Below are positions 1 to 9,700 of a DNA stretch of 16,805 nt, in pieces. Location of the stretch: NCBI GenBank assembly GCA_020351895.1, contig CP070672.1:2274872-2291676 (forward strand). The letters are read 5' to 3'. The stretch's first letter is position 1; each line of letters opens with the position of its first letter. Both the position numbers and the translations under genes were made by a program. The notes beneath the pieces are model-generated. The model had not been told where the DNA came from, did not search any database, and saw nothing but the letters and a program-made list of their open reading frames with translations. This DNA comes from Thermoplasmata archaeon (GTDB lineage: Archaea; Thermoplasmatota; Thermoplasmata; GCA-020350865).

Positions 1-960
1 ACGACTTATGATTATTCAAAAGACAATCTAATAAGTAACAATCTATTTTTTCAAAATGATTGGGGTTTAATTCTGGATCAATCATTGAGAAATACCATTG
101 AAAATAATTTCTTCATCTCTAATAACCAACAGGGAATACTTATTGAACATTATTCAAATGATAATAAAATAATAAATAATATCTGCATCGATAATTATAG
201 AGATGGAATAGCTCTCAATGATCATAGTTCAAATAATATAGTTACCAATAACCATTGTGAAGATAACAGAATGGGTATAAGATTAGGAGGGGCAATGTCC
301 AACCTCATCACCAATAACAACTGTACGAATAACGTGTATGGTATCTATTTGGTAACTTCATCGAGCAATACTTTCTCGAGCAACATTCTTTGGGTAAATT
401 CCCGAGGATTACATCTCGGCGATCCCCATTTTGGAAATTCCACTGACAATGTCTTCTTCCATAATAACTTCATTAATAATGTTTATCAGGTAGAAGATTC
501 TGATCCTGCAAATAACTCCTATTATCATCCAACATTATTAGAGGGGAACTATTGGTCCGATTATTCCGGTTTGGACGATGGTACCGGGGGTAGAACGGCT
601 GGTGATGGCATTGGTGATACCCTGATTCCACATCCGGATGCACATTATGATCTATTTCCGTTAATGAAGCCATGGATGGAAGATAAAACTCCCAAAGAGG
701 CCCTTAAGGACCTCATGGAAGATGTGGATGATCTCGACTTACCAAAGGGAACCGAAAACAGTTTAATATCTAAACTGAATGGTGCATATGAATCCTTGGA
801 AGATGGTAAGGATAATGCTGCAGTAAATAAAATTGGAGCTTTTATTAGGGAGGTATTTGCCCAACGTGGTAAAAAGCTGACAGAAGAAGAAGCGGAAGCA
901 TTAATTGAAGCCGCAAGGAAGATAATCGAAAGCATATCAGGAAGCTCAACCGGTATTTGA
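1..960 (+). CDS. NosD/CASH-type right-handed beta-helix surface protein with FIMAH-like C-terminal domain, 5' end outside window
   Basis: The frame is open from base 1, so the gene is cut by the left edge and 319 residues are visible; a TTG at 85 is internal, not the start. Residues 1 to about 180 are short degenerate turns of the form N-x-I-x-N-N-x-C and G-I-x-L, the ladder pattern of right-handed parallel beta-helices (NosD, CASH families). The helix closes with GNYWSDYSG, GDGIGD and a DLFPLM segment, the usual NosD-like end. From about residue 220 to the end is a helical, charged domain with FIREVF and a following LTEEEAEALIEAA stretch, matching my recollection of the FIMAH domain found at the C-terminus of secreted proteins. 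Such helices often bind or cleave polysaccharide, but no catalytic residues can be assigned. No membrane helix or sorting signal follows. The export signal would lie outside the window. Fold call is firm; substrate is unknown. Confidence 0.85.
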   Translation, partial: TTYDYSKDNLISNNLFFQNDWGLILDQSLRNTIENNFFISNNQQGILIEHYSNDNKIINNICIDNYRDGIALNDHSSNNIVTNNHCEDNRMGIRLGGAMSNLITNNNCTNNVYGIYLVTSSSNTFSSNILWVNSRGLHLGDPHFGNSTDNVFFHNNFINNVYQVEDSDPANNSYYHPTLLEGNYWSDYSGLDDGTGGRTAGDGIGDTLIPHPDAHYDLFPLMKPWMEDKTPKEALKDLMEDVDDLDLPKGTENSLISKLNGAYESLEDGKDNAAVNKIGAFIREVFAQRGKKLTEEEAEALIEAARKIIESISGSSTGI

Positions 961-1032
961 TTAATCCAGATTTCATGCAATAACATCGCCTTTTATCGTC
1001 ACATCTTAACTGACAATTTGTATTGGACATTA

Positions 1033-1066
1033 ATCGATAAATAGTACACTCAAAAACATAAAAGTA
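1033..1066 (+). promoter_or_regulatory. Candidate archaeal promoter for purB
   Basis: Two A/T-rich TATA-like boxes, GATAAATAG (about 1036-1044) and ACATAAAAG (about 1056-1064), lie in the 140-base gap before purB. The second would place transcription start near 1086, giving a leader of about 15 bases that just contains the ribosome site. Assigned by spacing only. Confidence 0.35.
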
Positions 1067-1100
1067 CCCCTACCACCATATCCCCTTGGAGGGAATTCTC

Positions 1101-2462
1101 ATGCCAGAATCCAATATCGAAAGTCCTGTATGTCCCCTTGAATACCGTTATGGCAGAGATGAGATGAAGACCATCTTCACAGAGGCCAACAAGCTTGCAA
1201 AGTTTCTTGAAGTGGAGGCAGCATTGGCCGAGGCTCATGCAGAATTAGGAAACATCCCGAAAGATGATGCTAAAAAGATCAGGGAAAATGCAAACCTGAA
1301 TTCTGTGACCGTTGATGAGGTTAATACCATCGAGAGGGAGATAAAGCATGATGTAATGGCTGTGGTAAAGGCTCTTGCCAATAAATGCGGCGAGGCCGGT
1401 AAATCGATCCATCTGGGGGCAACCTCAAATGACATAATAGATACAGCAACTGCACTTCAACTGAAGGAGGCGGTTGAGCTTATAGGACAAGATCTTGAGG
1501 GTTTGAGTAAATCACTATTCAATCTTGCAGAAAGACACAAAGACACCATCATGGTTGGTAGAACCCATGGACAGTTTGCAGTGCCCACCACCTTTGGATT
1601 GAAAATGGCTGTTTATGGATCCGAGGTTCAAAGACATATAGAGAGGCTCGAACAATCCAAACACAGGATCTTAGTCGGGAAGATGACAGGAGCCGTGGGC
1701 ACAGGAGCAGCCTTAGGAGATGAGGCACTTCAGATTCAAGAAATGGTCATGAAAAATCTGGGACTTTCGGCTGAGGAAGCTTCTTTACAGATAATAGGAA
1801 GGGACAGATATATAGAGCTCATCTCGATACTTGCTAATATTTCCACCTCCCTGGAGAAGTTTGCCACAGAAGTCAGAAACCTCCAGAGGAGCGAGATAAA
1901 AGAGGTAAGTGAGGCCTTTGATGTAAAGAAACAGGTGGGCAGCTCCACCATGGCCCATAAAAAGAACCCGATAGTCTCAGAAAACATATGCGGCCTGGCA
2001 AGGGTCGCCAGGTCATTTTTACTACCTGCCTTTGAGAACAATGTGCTTTGGCATGAGCGCGATTTGGCGAATTCATCTGCAGAGAGGTTCATTTTACCCC
2101 ATGCATGTATCTTGGTTGATGATATTCTCGTAAAGATGAAGGATGTATTCGACAACCTCGTTGTCTTTCCTGAGAACATGATAAAGAATTTGGAATCCTC
2201 AAAAGGATTTATTATGGCAGAATCGGTCATGATGGCCTTGACTAAAAAAGGCATGGGAAGACATGAGGCCCACGAAATCTTAAGAAGCTCGGCAATGAAG
2301 GCTTCAAAGGAAGGAATCAGCTTTAATGACGCCTTGGCACAAGACGATATGGTGATGAAAGCCCTTTCAAAAGAGGAATTGGAGAGGGCATTGAATCCAA
2401 AGAATTATAAAGGAAAAGCCCCAGAAATCGTGGAGGGCTTGCTAAAAAAGTATGGGAAATGA
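1101..2462 (+). CDS. purB: Adenylosuccinate lyase
   Basis: A 453-residue member of the fumarase/aspartase superfamily. It catalyses two beta-eliminations in purine synthesis: SAICAR to AICAR plus fumarate, and adenylosuccinate to AMP plus fumarate, in the cytosol as a tetramer. The superfamily signature GSSTMAHKKNP is at about residues 280-290. The conserved active-site blocks REIKHDVMA (His83), IHLGATSNDIIDT (His104) and VGRTHGQ (His156) are all present. The N-terminal YRYGRDEMKTIF block and total length are normal for archaeal and Gram-positive-type PurB. The ATG at 1101 is chosen because GGAGG at 1088-1092 sits 8 bases before it; an in-frame TTG at 1086 would lie upstream of that ribosome site. 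No other purine gene is adjacent. Its stop is only 8 bases from the stop of the convergent small membrane-protein gene. The gene appears intact. Confidence 0.97.
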   Translation: MPESNIESPVCPLEYRYGRDEMKTIFTEANKLAKFLEVEAALAEAHAELGNIPKDDAKKIRENANLNSVTVDEVNTIEREIKHDVMAVVKALANKCGEAGKSIHLGATSNDIIDTATALQLKEAVELIGQDLEGLSKSLFNLAERHKDTIMVGRTHGQFAVPTTFGLKMAVYGSEVQRHIERLEQSKHRILVGKMTGAVGTGAALGDEALQIQEMVMKNLGLSAEEASLQIIGRDRYIELISILANISTSLEKFATEVRNLQRSEIKEVSEAFDVKKQVGSSTMAHKKNPIVSENICGLARVARSFLLPAFENNVLWHERDLANSSAERFILPHACILVDDILVKMKDVFDNLVVFPENMIKNLESSKGFIMAESVMMALTKKGMGRHEAHEILRSSAMKASKEGISFNDALAQDDMVMKALSKEELERALNPKNYKGKAPEIVEGLLKKYGK

Positions 2463-2470
2463 CACTGCTT

Positions 2471-2779
2471 TTAAATACCCAAAACAGAGCCTAATAAGCC
2501 TATGATAATGGCCAAAACGAACACTAAGAGTAGAAGTTTTATCAAATGAATATGGGGCTCCATGGTCTCGTCATGCCAAGTCTGTCTCAACAATTCCCTG
2601 TCGGTGAGTGTTTTGAAAATTTTGTCTGTTGGGATCTGAGGTACCTGAAATCCTTTGCGTGTGGTTTGAGAGGCTTGTGAAGATGGTTGGCCATCCCCTA
2701 TTTCTTTATCGACGATTGCCTCGACAACCTCTACCTTCTTCTCCAGGGCCTTAACCTCGTAATCCTTTTCTTCTGCCAT
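2471..2779 (-). CDS. Small tail-anchored membrane protein of unknown function
   Basis: I do not recognise a family. The 102-residue product has a charged N-terminal part (residues 1-30, coiled-coil-like EKKVEVVEAIVDKE), a Gln/Ser/Thr-rich linker (about 30-45), an amphipathic stretch with DRELLRQTWHDE, and one hydrophobic helix at about 79-100 ending almost at the C-terminus. With no signal peptide this predicts a tail-anchored protein whose body faces the cytosol. The ATG at 2779 is preferred over an upstream in-frame start because the upstream extension runs through a TATA-like box and the end of the neighbouring gene, and the conserved-looking MAEEKDYE start begins here. It follows the zinc-ribbon-like gene by 55 bases on the same strand and may be co-transcribed with it or driven by its own promoter. 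The name Sec61-beta/SecG was considered but no family motif supports it. Confidence 0.75.
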   Translation of the reverse strand: MAEEKDYEVKALEKKVEVVEAIVDKEIGDGQPSSQASQTTRKGFQVPQIPTDKIFKTLTDRELLRQTWHDETMEPHIHLIKLLLLVFVLAIIIGLLGSVLGI

Positions 2780-2808
2780 GGCCTCACACCCTCTAAATTG
2801 GGGGCAAG

Positions 2809-2820
2809 GATAATAAACGT
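2809..2820 (-). promoter_or_regulatory. Candidate TATA box for the tail-anchored protein gene
   Basis: On the minus strand ACGTTTATTATC lies about 35 bases before the ATG at 2779, the spacing expected for an archaeal promoter giving a leader under 10 bases. It sits just past the stop codon of the upstream zinc-ribbon-like gene. Spacing-based call. Confidence 0.4.
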
Positions 2821-2834
2821 TTCGACGGATAAAA

Positions 2835-3005
2835 TCAGCATTTTTTTGCGTGTTTCTCAAATCTATGCCCACCAGGCCCTCCTCTGAACTTCCTGGCCTC
2901 CTCTATGCACTCATCTGATCCACATACAAAGGCTGCGAACAGGAAGTTCTCTGCCGGTTTTCCACAGATTGCACATATTTCCCCTTTAAATATTCCCTCT
3001 GACAT
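2835..3005 (-). CDS. 56-residue zinc-ribbon-like protein
   Basis: A short frame starting ATG at 3005 and ending TGA at 2835. It encodes a cysteine-rich product with a CAIC pair at residues 11-14 and a CGSDEC group at 28-33, a C-x2-C plus C-x4-C layout typical of a small treble-clef or zinc-ribbon site. A basic tail with two histidines and a terminal cysteine (GGHRFEKHAKKC) follows. The first lines read IFKGEICAICGKPAE, like the many small archaeal zinc-finger proteins of unknown role. A G-rich stretch (GGGGGG) about 10 bases before the ATG may act as ribosome site. It lies between the lipoprotein gene and the tail-anchored gene on the same strand. It has no signal peptide, so it is likely cytosolic; nucleic-acid or protein binding is possible but not shown. 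Confidence 0.75.
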   Translation of the reverse strand: MSEGIFKGEICAICGKPAENFLFAAFVCGSDECIEEARKFRGGPGGHRFEKHAKKC

Positions 3006-3020
3006 GATTTTCAACCCCCC

Positions 3021-3051
3021 TAATTTGTAATTCCAAATTAATTCTATATAC
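3021..3051 (-). promoter_or_regulatory. Candidate promoter with overlapping inverted repeat before the zinc-ribbon-like gene
   Basis: On the minus strand a CGTATATAGA box (about 3043-3051) is followed by TAATTTG-GAATTA-CAAATTA (3040-3021), a perfect 7-base inverted repeat with a 6-base spacer, then the G-rich ribosome site and the ATG at 3005. The repeat sits where the transcription start would fall, a common position for an archaeal repressor site. AT-rich repeats occur by chance, so this is tentative. Confidence 0.35.
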
Positions 3052-3054
3052 GAT

Positions 3055-3642
3055 CTATTCTATTGGCTCATTGACCACCACTTTTGCGGAAAAAGTGTCA
3101 AAGTATGCCAAATCATCATTAATTCTGTATCCAGCACCTGTTCCCTCCACCTCAATAACCCAATCACCATCACCTGGAAGGAAAAGTGGGGTTTCCGGAG
3201 GGAATTCCACAGTCTCGGTATCGTTGAACTTGTAGTTGAACCATTCATCACCATCTGGCGATTTTATTGTGACCTCTACGTATCTTTGAGCAGCCATTTT
3301 TATGAGTTCTTCTATATATGGTCCGAATGGGGTGTCATTTAAATATTCTTTCAGTGGTTCCCAGACCTCCTCTGCCGAGGTCATTACCACCCCAATGTCG
3401 AAGCGCATGTGTTTTGCCAATGGTTTAACTGGTACAATAAATTCCTCATTATAAACTTCTAATATGTTTTCTGGAGGAACAGATGTAAAGTTATGGTTAA
3501 AATTGTATTCAGTGATTCCGAAATTAATCTCGTCTTCCTCGGAAGGGACCAACAGATCCCTTACGAAATAAATGTCAATGCATCCTGCTGTTGAAACCGG
3601 GGTAACCAGAAAGAGCAAAAGCAAAGTAGCGATTTTTTTCAT
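3055..3642 (-). CDS. Putative exported lipoprotein of unknown function
   Basis: A 195-residue product. Residues 1-20 form a signal peptide (MKKIATLLLLFLVTPVSTAG) ending in a lipobox-like TAGC with Cys21 as the likely lipid-modified residue. The mature part is acidic and predicted to be mostly beta, with aromatic-rich strands such as YVEVTIKSPDGDEWFNYKF and a WVIEVEGTGAGY segment resembling an Ig- or C2-like sandwich. I recognise no family. The ATG at 3642 is chosen because the signal peptide begins there; a TTG eight codons upstream lies nearly on the predicted transcription start. The gene is 131 bases downstream of the giant surface-protein gene on the same strand and 49 bases before the zinc-ribbon-like gene. 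Whether Cys21 is lipidated or is simply the first residue after cleavage cannot be told from the sequence. Confidence 0.8.
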   Translation of the reverse strand: MKKIATLLLLFLVTPVSTAGCIDIYFVRDLLVPSEEDEINFGITEYNFNHNFTSVPPENILEVYNEEFIVPVKPLAKHMRFDIGVVMTSAEEVWEPLKEYLNDTPFGPYIEELIKMAAQRYVEVTIKSPDGDEWFNYKFNDTETVEFPPETPLFLPGDGDWVIEVEGTGAGYRINDDLAYFDTFSAKVVVNEPIE

Positions 3643-3670
3643 TTTTATTCTCGAATCTAATATCAACTTG

Positions 3671-3688
3671 GGTTTTATTAAACGTTTT
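3671..3688 (-). promoter_or_regulatory. Candidate promoter of the lipoprotein gene
   Basis: AACGTTTAATAAAACC on the minus strand, centred about 36 bases before the ATG at 3642, fits a TATA box with upstream purine-rich context and predicts a leader of about 10 bases. The same AACGTTTA-type core recurs before the tail-anchored gene. Confidence 0.45.
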
Positions 3689-3773
3689 GGTGCGCTTTTT
3701 TGACTTTATTCAGTATTTTTCTAAAATTTATCGATTTATATGTTCAAGAATTTTGCCTTAAATCTTCAATATT

Positions 3774-6700
3774 TTACTCAACGTCCTCTTCAGAATCTAT
3801 ACCCATATCTTTTTCCAAATCCTCTATGATCTGTTCTAGATCTTTATCTTCCACATCATCCTTGGTTTCCGCCTTCTCGTCCTCTACCAAGTTCTCTTCA
3901 ATATCAGTTTGTGGTTCCTCTTCTTCACTTCCAAGGTCCTCCCCTATCTCCTCGTCTTCTTCTTTCCGCCTTTTAAAGAAGTAAATATACAGTATCAATG
4001 CCAAAATAATGGTGATAATCACTGCCAAGAGCACAAATGAAAGTACATCCCATGCTATGGGTGCTCCAGTTGAAGGTTCCGTTTTCTCGGTCTCGAATTC
4101 CCAACTGTAATTCGTAAGCATTGAATTTCCGGCCTCATCCCTTGCATCACCCAGGATTGTAACGTTATATAGCGTGTTTTTTGCATATCTACCATTTGGC
4201 CTAAATACCAAAACTTCACCTTCCCAGCTCAATGTTCCTGGAATATAGGGTTCGATTTTGAATGCACCATAAAGGCTCGTAAGATTCATGGCTTCATTGA
4301 ACCGAATCCTAATAACAGAATCTACGGGAACATCATCACCAGTTGGCTCGACCTCCAATACAAAAGGAGGGTATGGATCTTTTTTCGTTGTGAACGAAAA
4401 TTGGTAAGGGGAAAGGAGGGCATTGCCTGAAATATCCTTTGCTTCTTGTCCCATAGTGATTGTATAGGTAGTTTCATTAATCAAGTCGATTGGAGTGAAT
4501 ATGAGCGTGTTACCAACCCAAGTAAACGACCCCGCAGCGGAAGGTTGAATGAAGAAGGCTGACTCAACTGAATCGTGCTCCATAGCTTCATTGAATGTGA
4601 TGGTTATGGTGGAGTTTAGTAAAATCTCACTTCCTGTTGGAAAATGGCCGATAACTTCTGGAGGATAAGTATCAGGCTCTGTGGTGAAATTGAATTGATA
4701 CGGAAATTCCAGTGAATTACCTACAATATCTTTTGCCTCTATCCCAACATATATGTAATAGGTAGTGTTGTATTCCAAAGCCGAAACAGGCGTGAAAAGG
4801 AGTGTGTTTTCATTCCAGAGGAAAGTACCATTAATGAAAGGTATAATAATTAAGGCCTCTTCAGAAGATGTTTTGTTCATAGGCTCATCAAAGGTTATCG
4901 ATATGACTGTGTCAATCAAAACGCCGTCACCTGCCGGTGAATAATATAGAACTTCAGGTGATAAGTCGTCTCCTTGAGTCTTAAAATTCCAAGTATAGTT
5001 TTCTGTCAAGGTATTTCCTGAAATGTCCCTTGCAATCCCTAGGATAGTTACTGTATAATCTGTATCGTAATTGAAGGTCTCATACGGCCTGAAAATGGTT
5101 CTATTTCCAATCCATGTGAAAACACCATCGTATGAGCTGTAGGTTCTCTCACCGTCCCAATATCTAAAAGCCATCTCAACGCTAAGCTCATCCATAGCCT
5201 CGCTGAATTCTATCTCAATTTCCTCGTTAATCGGCACATTCTGGGCGTTCTCCAATGGAAAAACATTCACCACGAAAGGTGTTTCAATATCTCTCTTTTC
5301 AATGGTCCAAAAATTCCAGGTATAAAAGTCATCATCACCATCAAATATTCCGTTTCCATTTCCATCAAGCCTATTGCCCACATTGTCTGATGCATTGGTG
5401 TTTATAATCACAGTGAAGAAGGCGCCATTTGAAAGATTTTCATAGGGATAAAAGGTCATTATCCTTCCATTCCAGTTGAAGAATCCATGCCTATAGTCCC
5501 ATATTTGGATTCCATCAGTGTAACTGAATGCAGATTCAACTGAATCGTGATCCATCTTTTCACTGAAAATTATTTGAATGTAGGAATTCACGGAATTGCC
5601 TGAACCAATGGGTGCAGTGAATAGAACAAACGGCAACGTGCCATCCAAGACAACTTTTATTTCGTTCCAAAACTCGGTGTTATTGAGGTTATCAATTGTC
5701 CAGAATCTGAAGGTATACTGGCCATCTCCTCCGAGTCCAGATAAATTGAAGGGCTGGGAGTATAGATTTGAAGACACAACAAGATCACCAGAGTCATTCC
5801 AAATCGAGTAGTAGGTACCTTTCAAACCACTTCCGAAACCATCTTCACCCTGCAAGGAGAAAGAAGTATTTTTCGCAACCATCCAGTAATCGGTCTCCCT
5901 AAGACGATATTTTGGATTGCCCAAGGACATGGATGATATCGGCTTGCTGTTGTCTAAATAAATGTTAAATAGCCCAGTCGTATGGGAGTTGAGGACATTA
6001 TCCATTGAAAAGAATTCGATTGTATAGTTTCCGTCGGAAAGTGAGGGGCTAATTGTGAAACTCGTACCAATGGTCCAATCCATGAGATAAACGCTGTTAT
6101 CCTCATCATAGATTCGATAGAGAGTGGATTTCAATCCGGAGCCATTATCTTCCAGGGCTAAAAGCGAAAATTGTGTAAGCGATGATATGTTCACTATCTG
6201 GCCAACACCAAAGGTCCAATTGGGTGCACCCACCTCTATGTAAGTTGCTGGTGAAGTATTATCAAGATAGACCGAGAATATTTTCATGCTCTCGTTATTC
6301 CCAAGGTTGTCGGTGGCATTGTAATGTATCTCATAGAAACCATCGGTCCAAGAGTCATTTGAAAGGTAAATAGAGGTTCCAGGCATGTACTTCTGAAAGC
6401 TCGAAATATAGTCATCAAGCACGACACTCCATATACCGTAAAATATTCCTGATTCGGGTTTTGAAGGGGAATAAAGCCCAGATGCATTGCTTGAATCATC
6501 CACATTTCTGCCTGAGGGATAATCCATGGCATCAAAGGAAATGGGTGTTTTGGAACTCACGTTCAGCACATCGGTACCGCTAGCCTTAAAATTCGGTACT
6601 CCAATATTTATTGTGGTGTTGGGTGGAGTTGTATCCACAACAACAATTTTGGATTTTGTCTCCTCGGAAAAGATCGGGTCGATACTGTAGAACTCGATCC

Positions 6701-9700
6701 TGAAGCTACCCTGGCCAAACGTTAGAATGAAACTGGTGTTCCCTGTATTATTCCTCCAATCCTGCAATACAATCTCAGAATCATGGTCAAGAATTCTGTA
6801 CCATGTATAGATAGGTGGTGTGCCTGAAATCGGTGTTAAGTTCACTTGTGTTAAATTGTTTATATACCATTCTACCCCGTAATAGACCGCACCAATTGCA
6901 TTTACTGTGGTTACTGGTAATATGGAGACATTGATTGCAAGAACGAATATATTGTTAGATTCATTAAGTTCATTGATTTTATTTCCTGGGTCCAAAGATA
7001 TGTTGATATAATACATCCCTGCAACATTAGGATTTAACCAGGAAAAGTAAACAGTTTGACCAGCTTCTGAGGTTTGATCGTTTTCAAGGCCGAAAGCAGT
7101 GAGATTTATTAATTCTAAGGAAGTTTCAAAGAAAGGATCATTTAAAGGAGCACCCCCAAGACCCGATGTATTGTATACTGTAACATTCGTACCCAGGCTT
7201 TGATTAACACCTCCAAGATTGATGCAATCGAATGTTATGGCTAGATCCTCACTCATTGGTAGATATATTATGGATGAGATTAGATCAATACCCACTGGGT
7301 CTGCATAGCTATCGAGAACAGAACCTGAACTGGCGATTCTCAATTCAACAAAATCAGGGGCGAGGTCTGGAGCATCTACTCTGATATGAAGAATGAAGAA
7401 GTTGTTCTCCTCGTTGGTCTCTGAAATGAGGTAATTGCTATCACAAGATATGTTGATATAATAATCTTGTGCCAAGGCTGTTCTAGGTGCCTGCCATTGT
7501 ATATACTGCATAGTTGTGGAGATTCCTGCATCCAATGGCCCAAGTAGGCCGACATCAGAAAGTACGTTCCCAAAATTTACCCCGGTTTCATTACTTTCCC
7601 AAAACGTCATATTGAATTCTAATACCCCGGTGCTGGATTGCCCGATATTTGTGGTGCTTGAGCCAATGGTTATTATCTCATCTGGAGATAAAATCAATCC
7701 TTCAGAAAATGCGGTAATTGGTGTTCCGTTGATTGTTATATTGGTTATGGTCAAATCTGGAACCACTGCAAGATGGAGGGTGATTGTATTGTTGTTCTCA
7801 TCCAACTCAGGAATATCATTACCGTAATCCACTGTTATGTTCATATAATAATCTCCGCTTTCAAATGGCACCTCCCAGATCCATATCCTATCTCCAGAGT
7901 CTCCACCTTGTACAAGTGGAACTATGGTGTAATTTATGGATTCATTATAAGGATTCTTTCCACCCAATGGACCTGTTATATTGTAAAATGATAGTATGAA
8001 AGGTGCACCTGTGGTGTTATACCCGGTGTTCTTTGCCTTGGCTGTGATTATCGCCGTTTCTCCTGGACCCAGATACCATGTTATCAAGGGATTGCTTGCG
8101 TCATCTCCATTCACTTGAATATCAGTTAAAATCAATTCAATGGGCGCGGTGGTCGCAAAATTCCATGAATATGCATCGATTGTGTAATCCTCTGGTATGC
8201 CGTTCTCATTGCCGTCCAACTGAGTGTTTGCGATGTTCGTTGCCGTGATGTTTATTCTAACTGTGTAGGTCTTGTTATAATCCAAAGGGAAACTTGGGAT
8301 AAAGAAGGTCCTATTATCCTCCCAAATGAATGCACCACTGCTACCGTCCCAAGTTGAAATCCCATCAGTGATTGAAAATGCCTCCTTTACTGAGTCCTGA
8401 TTCATAGTCTGGCTGAAGTTTATAATGATTTCGGTATCTATGGCAATGTCTGTGCCAATTGGAGAGACCTCGCCTATGGTGGGTAACCCAAATCTTGGAT
8501 CGTAGGTCGCTTTGAAGCTCCATGTGTAGTCATCTACTGGTGATCCTTCTGCAATGCCATTTGCATTCCCGTCTAAGGTGTTGTTATGCCAATCCTCGGC
8601 AGTGCTTTTCAAAGTCAGACTATACACTTGGCTATAATTGAAAGGTTCATCGGGAATAAAGGTCATTATGTATACGCTTCTTCCCCAGGTACCGTTTGCA
8701 GACGTCCATTCTACTGAGCCATTTGTATAGCTGAAAGCATCTTCAACACTGGTTCGATTCATGAGCTCGCTGAAATAGATTTTGATTGGTGAGTTAATGT
8801 CTACCATACTACCTGTGGGCTCCACCTTTTTTATTATGGGAGGAATGATATCATACCTTGTGGTTGTGAAGGACCATGAATAATCATCTATTGGTGTTCC
8901 CTCTGCTAAGCCATTAGAATTACCATCGAGAGTGAAACCCACCACATCCTTTGCGATGCTTGCATTTAAGGTGATGGTATAGGTCGTCAAATCCAAAAGT
9001 TCCCATCTTGGGTGAAAAGAGAAGGTCTTGTTGGTCCATGAAAATTCCCCAGGAATTTCGGGATATATCGAAAAAGCGGTCTCAACAGAGCTTTTTATCA
9101 TCAACTCGGAAAACGAAATATTGATGAATGAGGTATTTGTAAAGACCTCGGTGCCCGTTGGAAAGACCTCCGTTATATGGGGGGGTGTGACATCAGATGG
9201 ATTCTCTGTGTAAAAGTTCAGAATGAATGGATATTGAAGGTTTCGACCAATAATACCTGTTGCATTGGTCTTTACAATCACTGTATAAAATTCGCCTTGT
9301 GTCAAATCACCTGCTAATGTTAATGTAAGCCTTCTATCCGAATCCTCCCATGAGTAGGAAAGAATGGACATGAAAGGGTAAATCGTGATATTACCCTCGA
9401 ATGTCTCCTTGATTGCGCTTTCAGACAACTGTAATATTATGTTTGTTGAGACAGATACATTTATGGATTCATTGGAGGGTGTGGAGCTTAAGATCTTGAA
9501 CCTGGTGTTATAGAAGTCCACAAGGGGATACCTGTCCTCCCCTATAGGATTTATAGGATAGGGGAAATCTCCAATTCCATCTGAGCCTAGGTCTACACCA
9601 TCGTAATCTCCCCAGTAATTTCCCTGAAAGCCGTCATCCCATTGATTGAGAATGTTGGCACTATAAGAATAGTAGGTGTGTTCTTTTATAATGTTATGAT

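Noticed and set aside
85..87. TTG as the start of the beta-helix gene
   Set aside because: The frame is open back to base 1 and the residues before it (NNLFFQNDWGLIL) continue the beta-helix repeat, so the true start is off the window.
1736..2254. 172-residue antisense ORF inside purB
   Set aside because: It overlaps the clearly conserved purB and has no recognisable content.
3700..3984. Ser-rich plus-strand ORF opposite the end of the giant gene
   Set aside because: It mirrors the Glu/Asp-rich tail; antisense of GAA/GAG/GAT codons gives Ser/Phe/Leu runs. No ribosome site or family resemblance.
3774..4065. PGF-CTERM or other archaeosortase-type sorting signal at the end of the giant protein
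   Set aside because: The C-terminal helix is followed by a long acidic tail and no PGF motif precedes it, so it is a plain membrane anchor.
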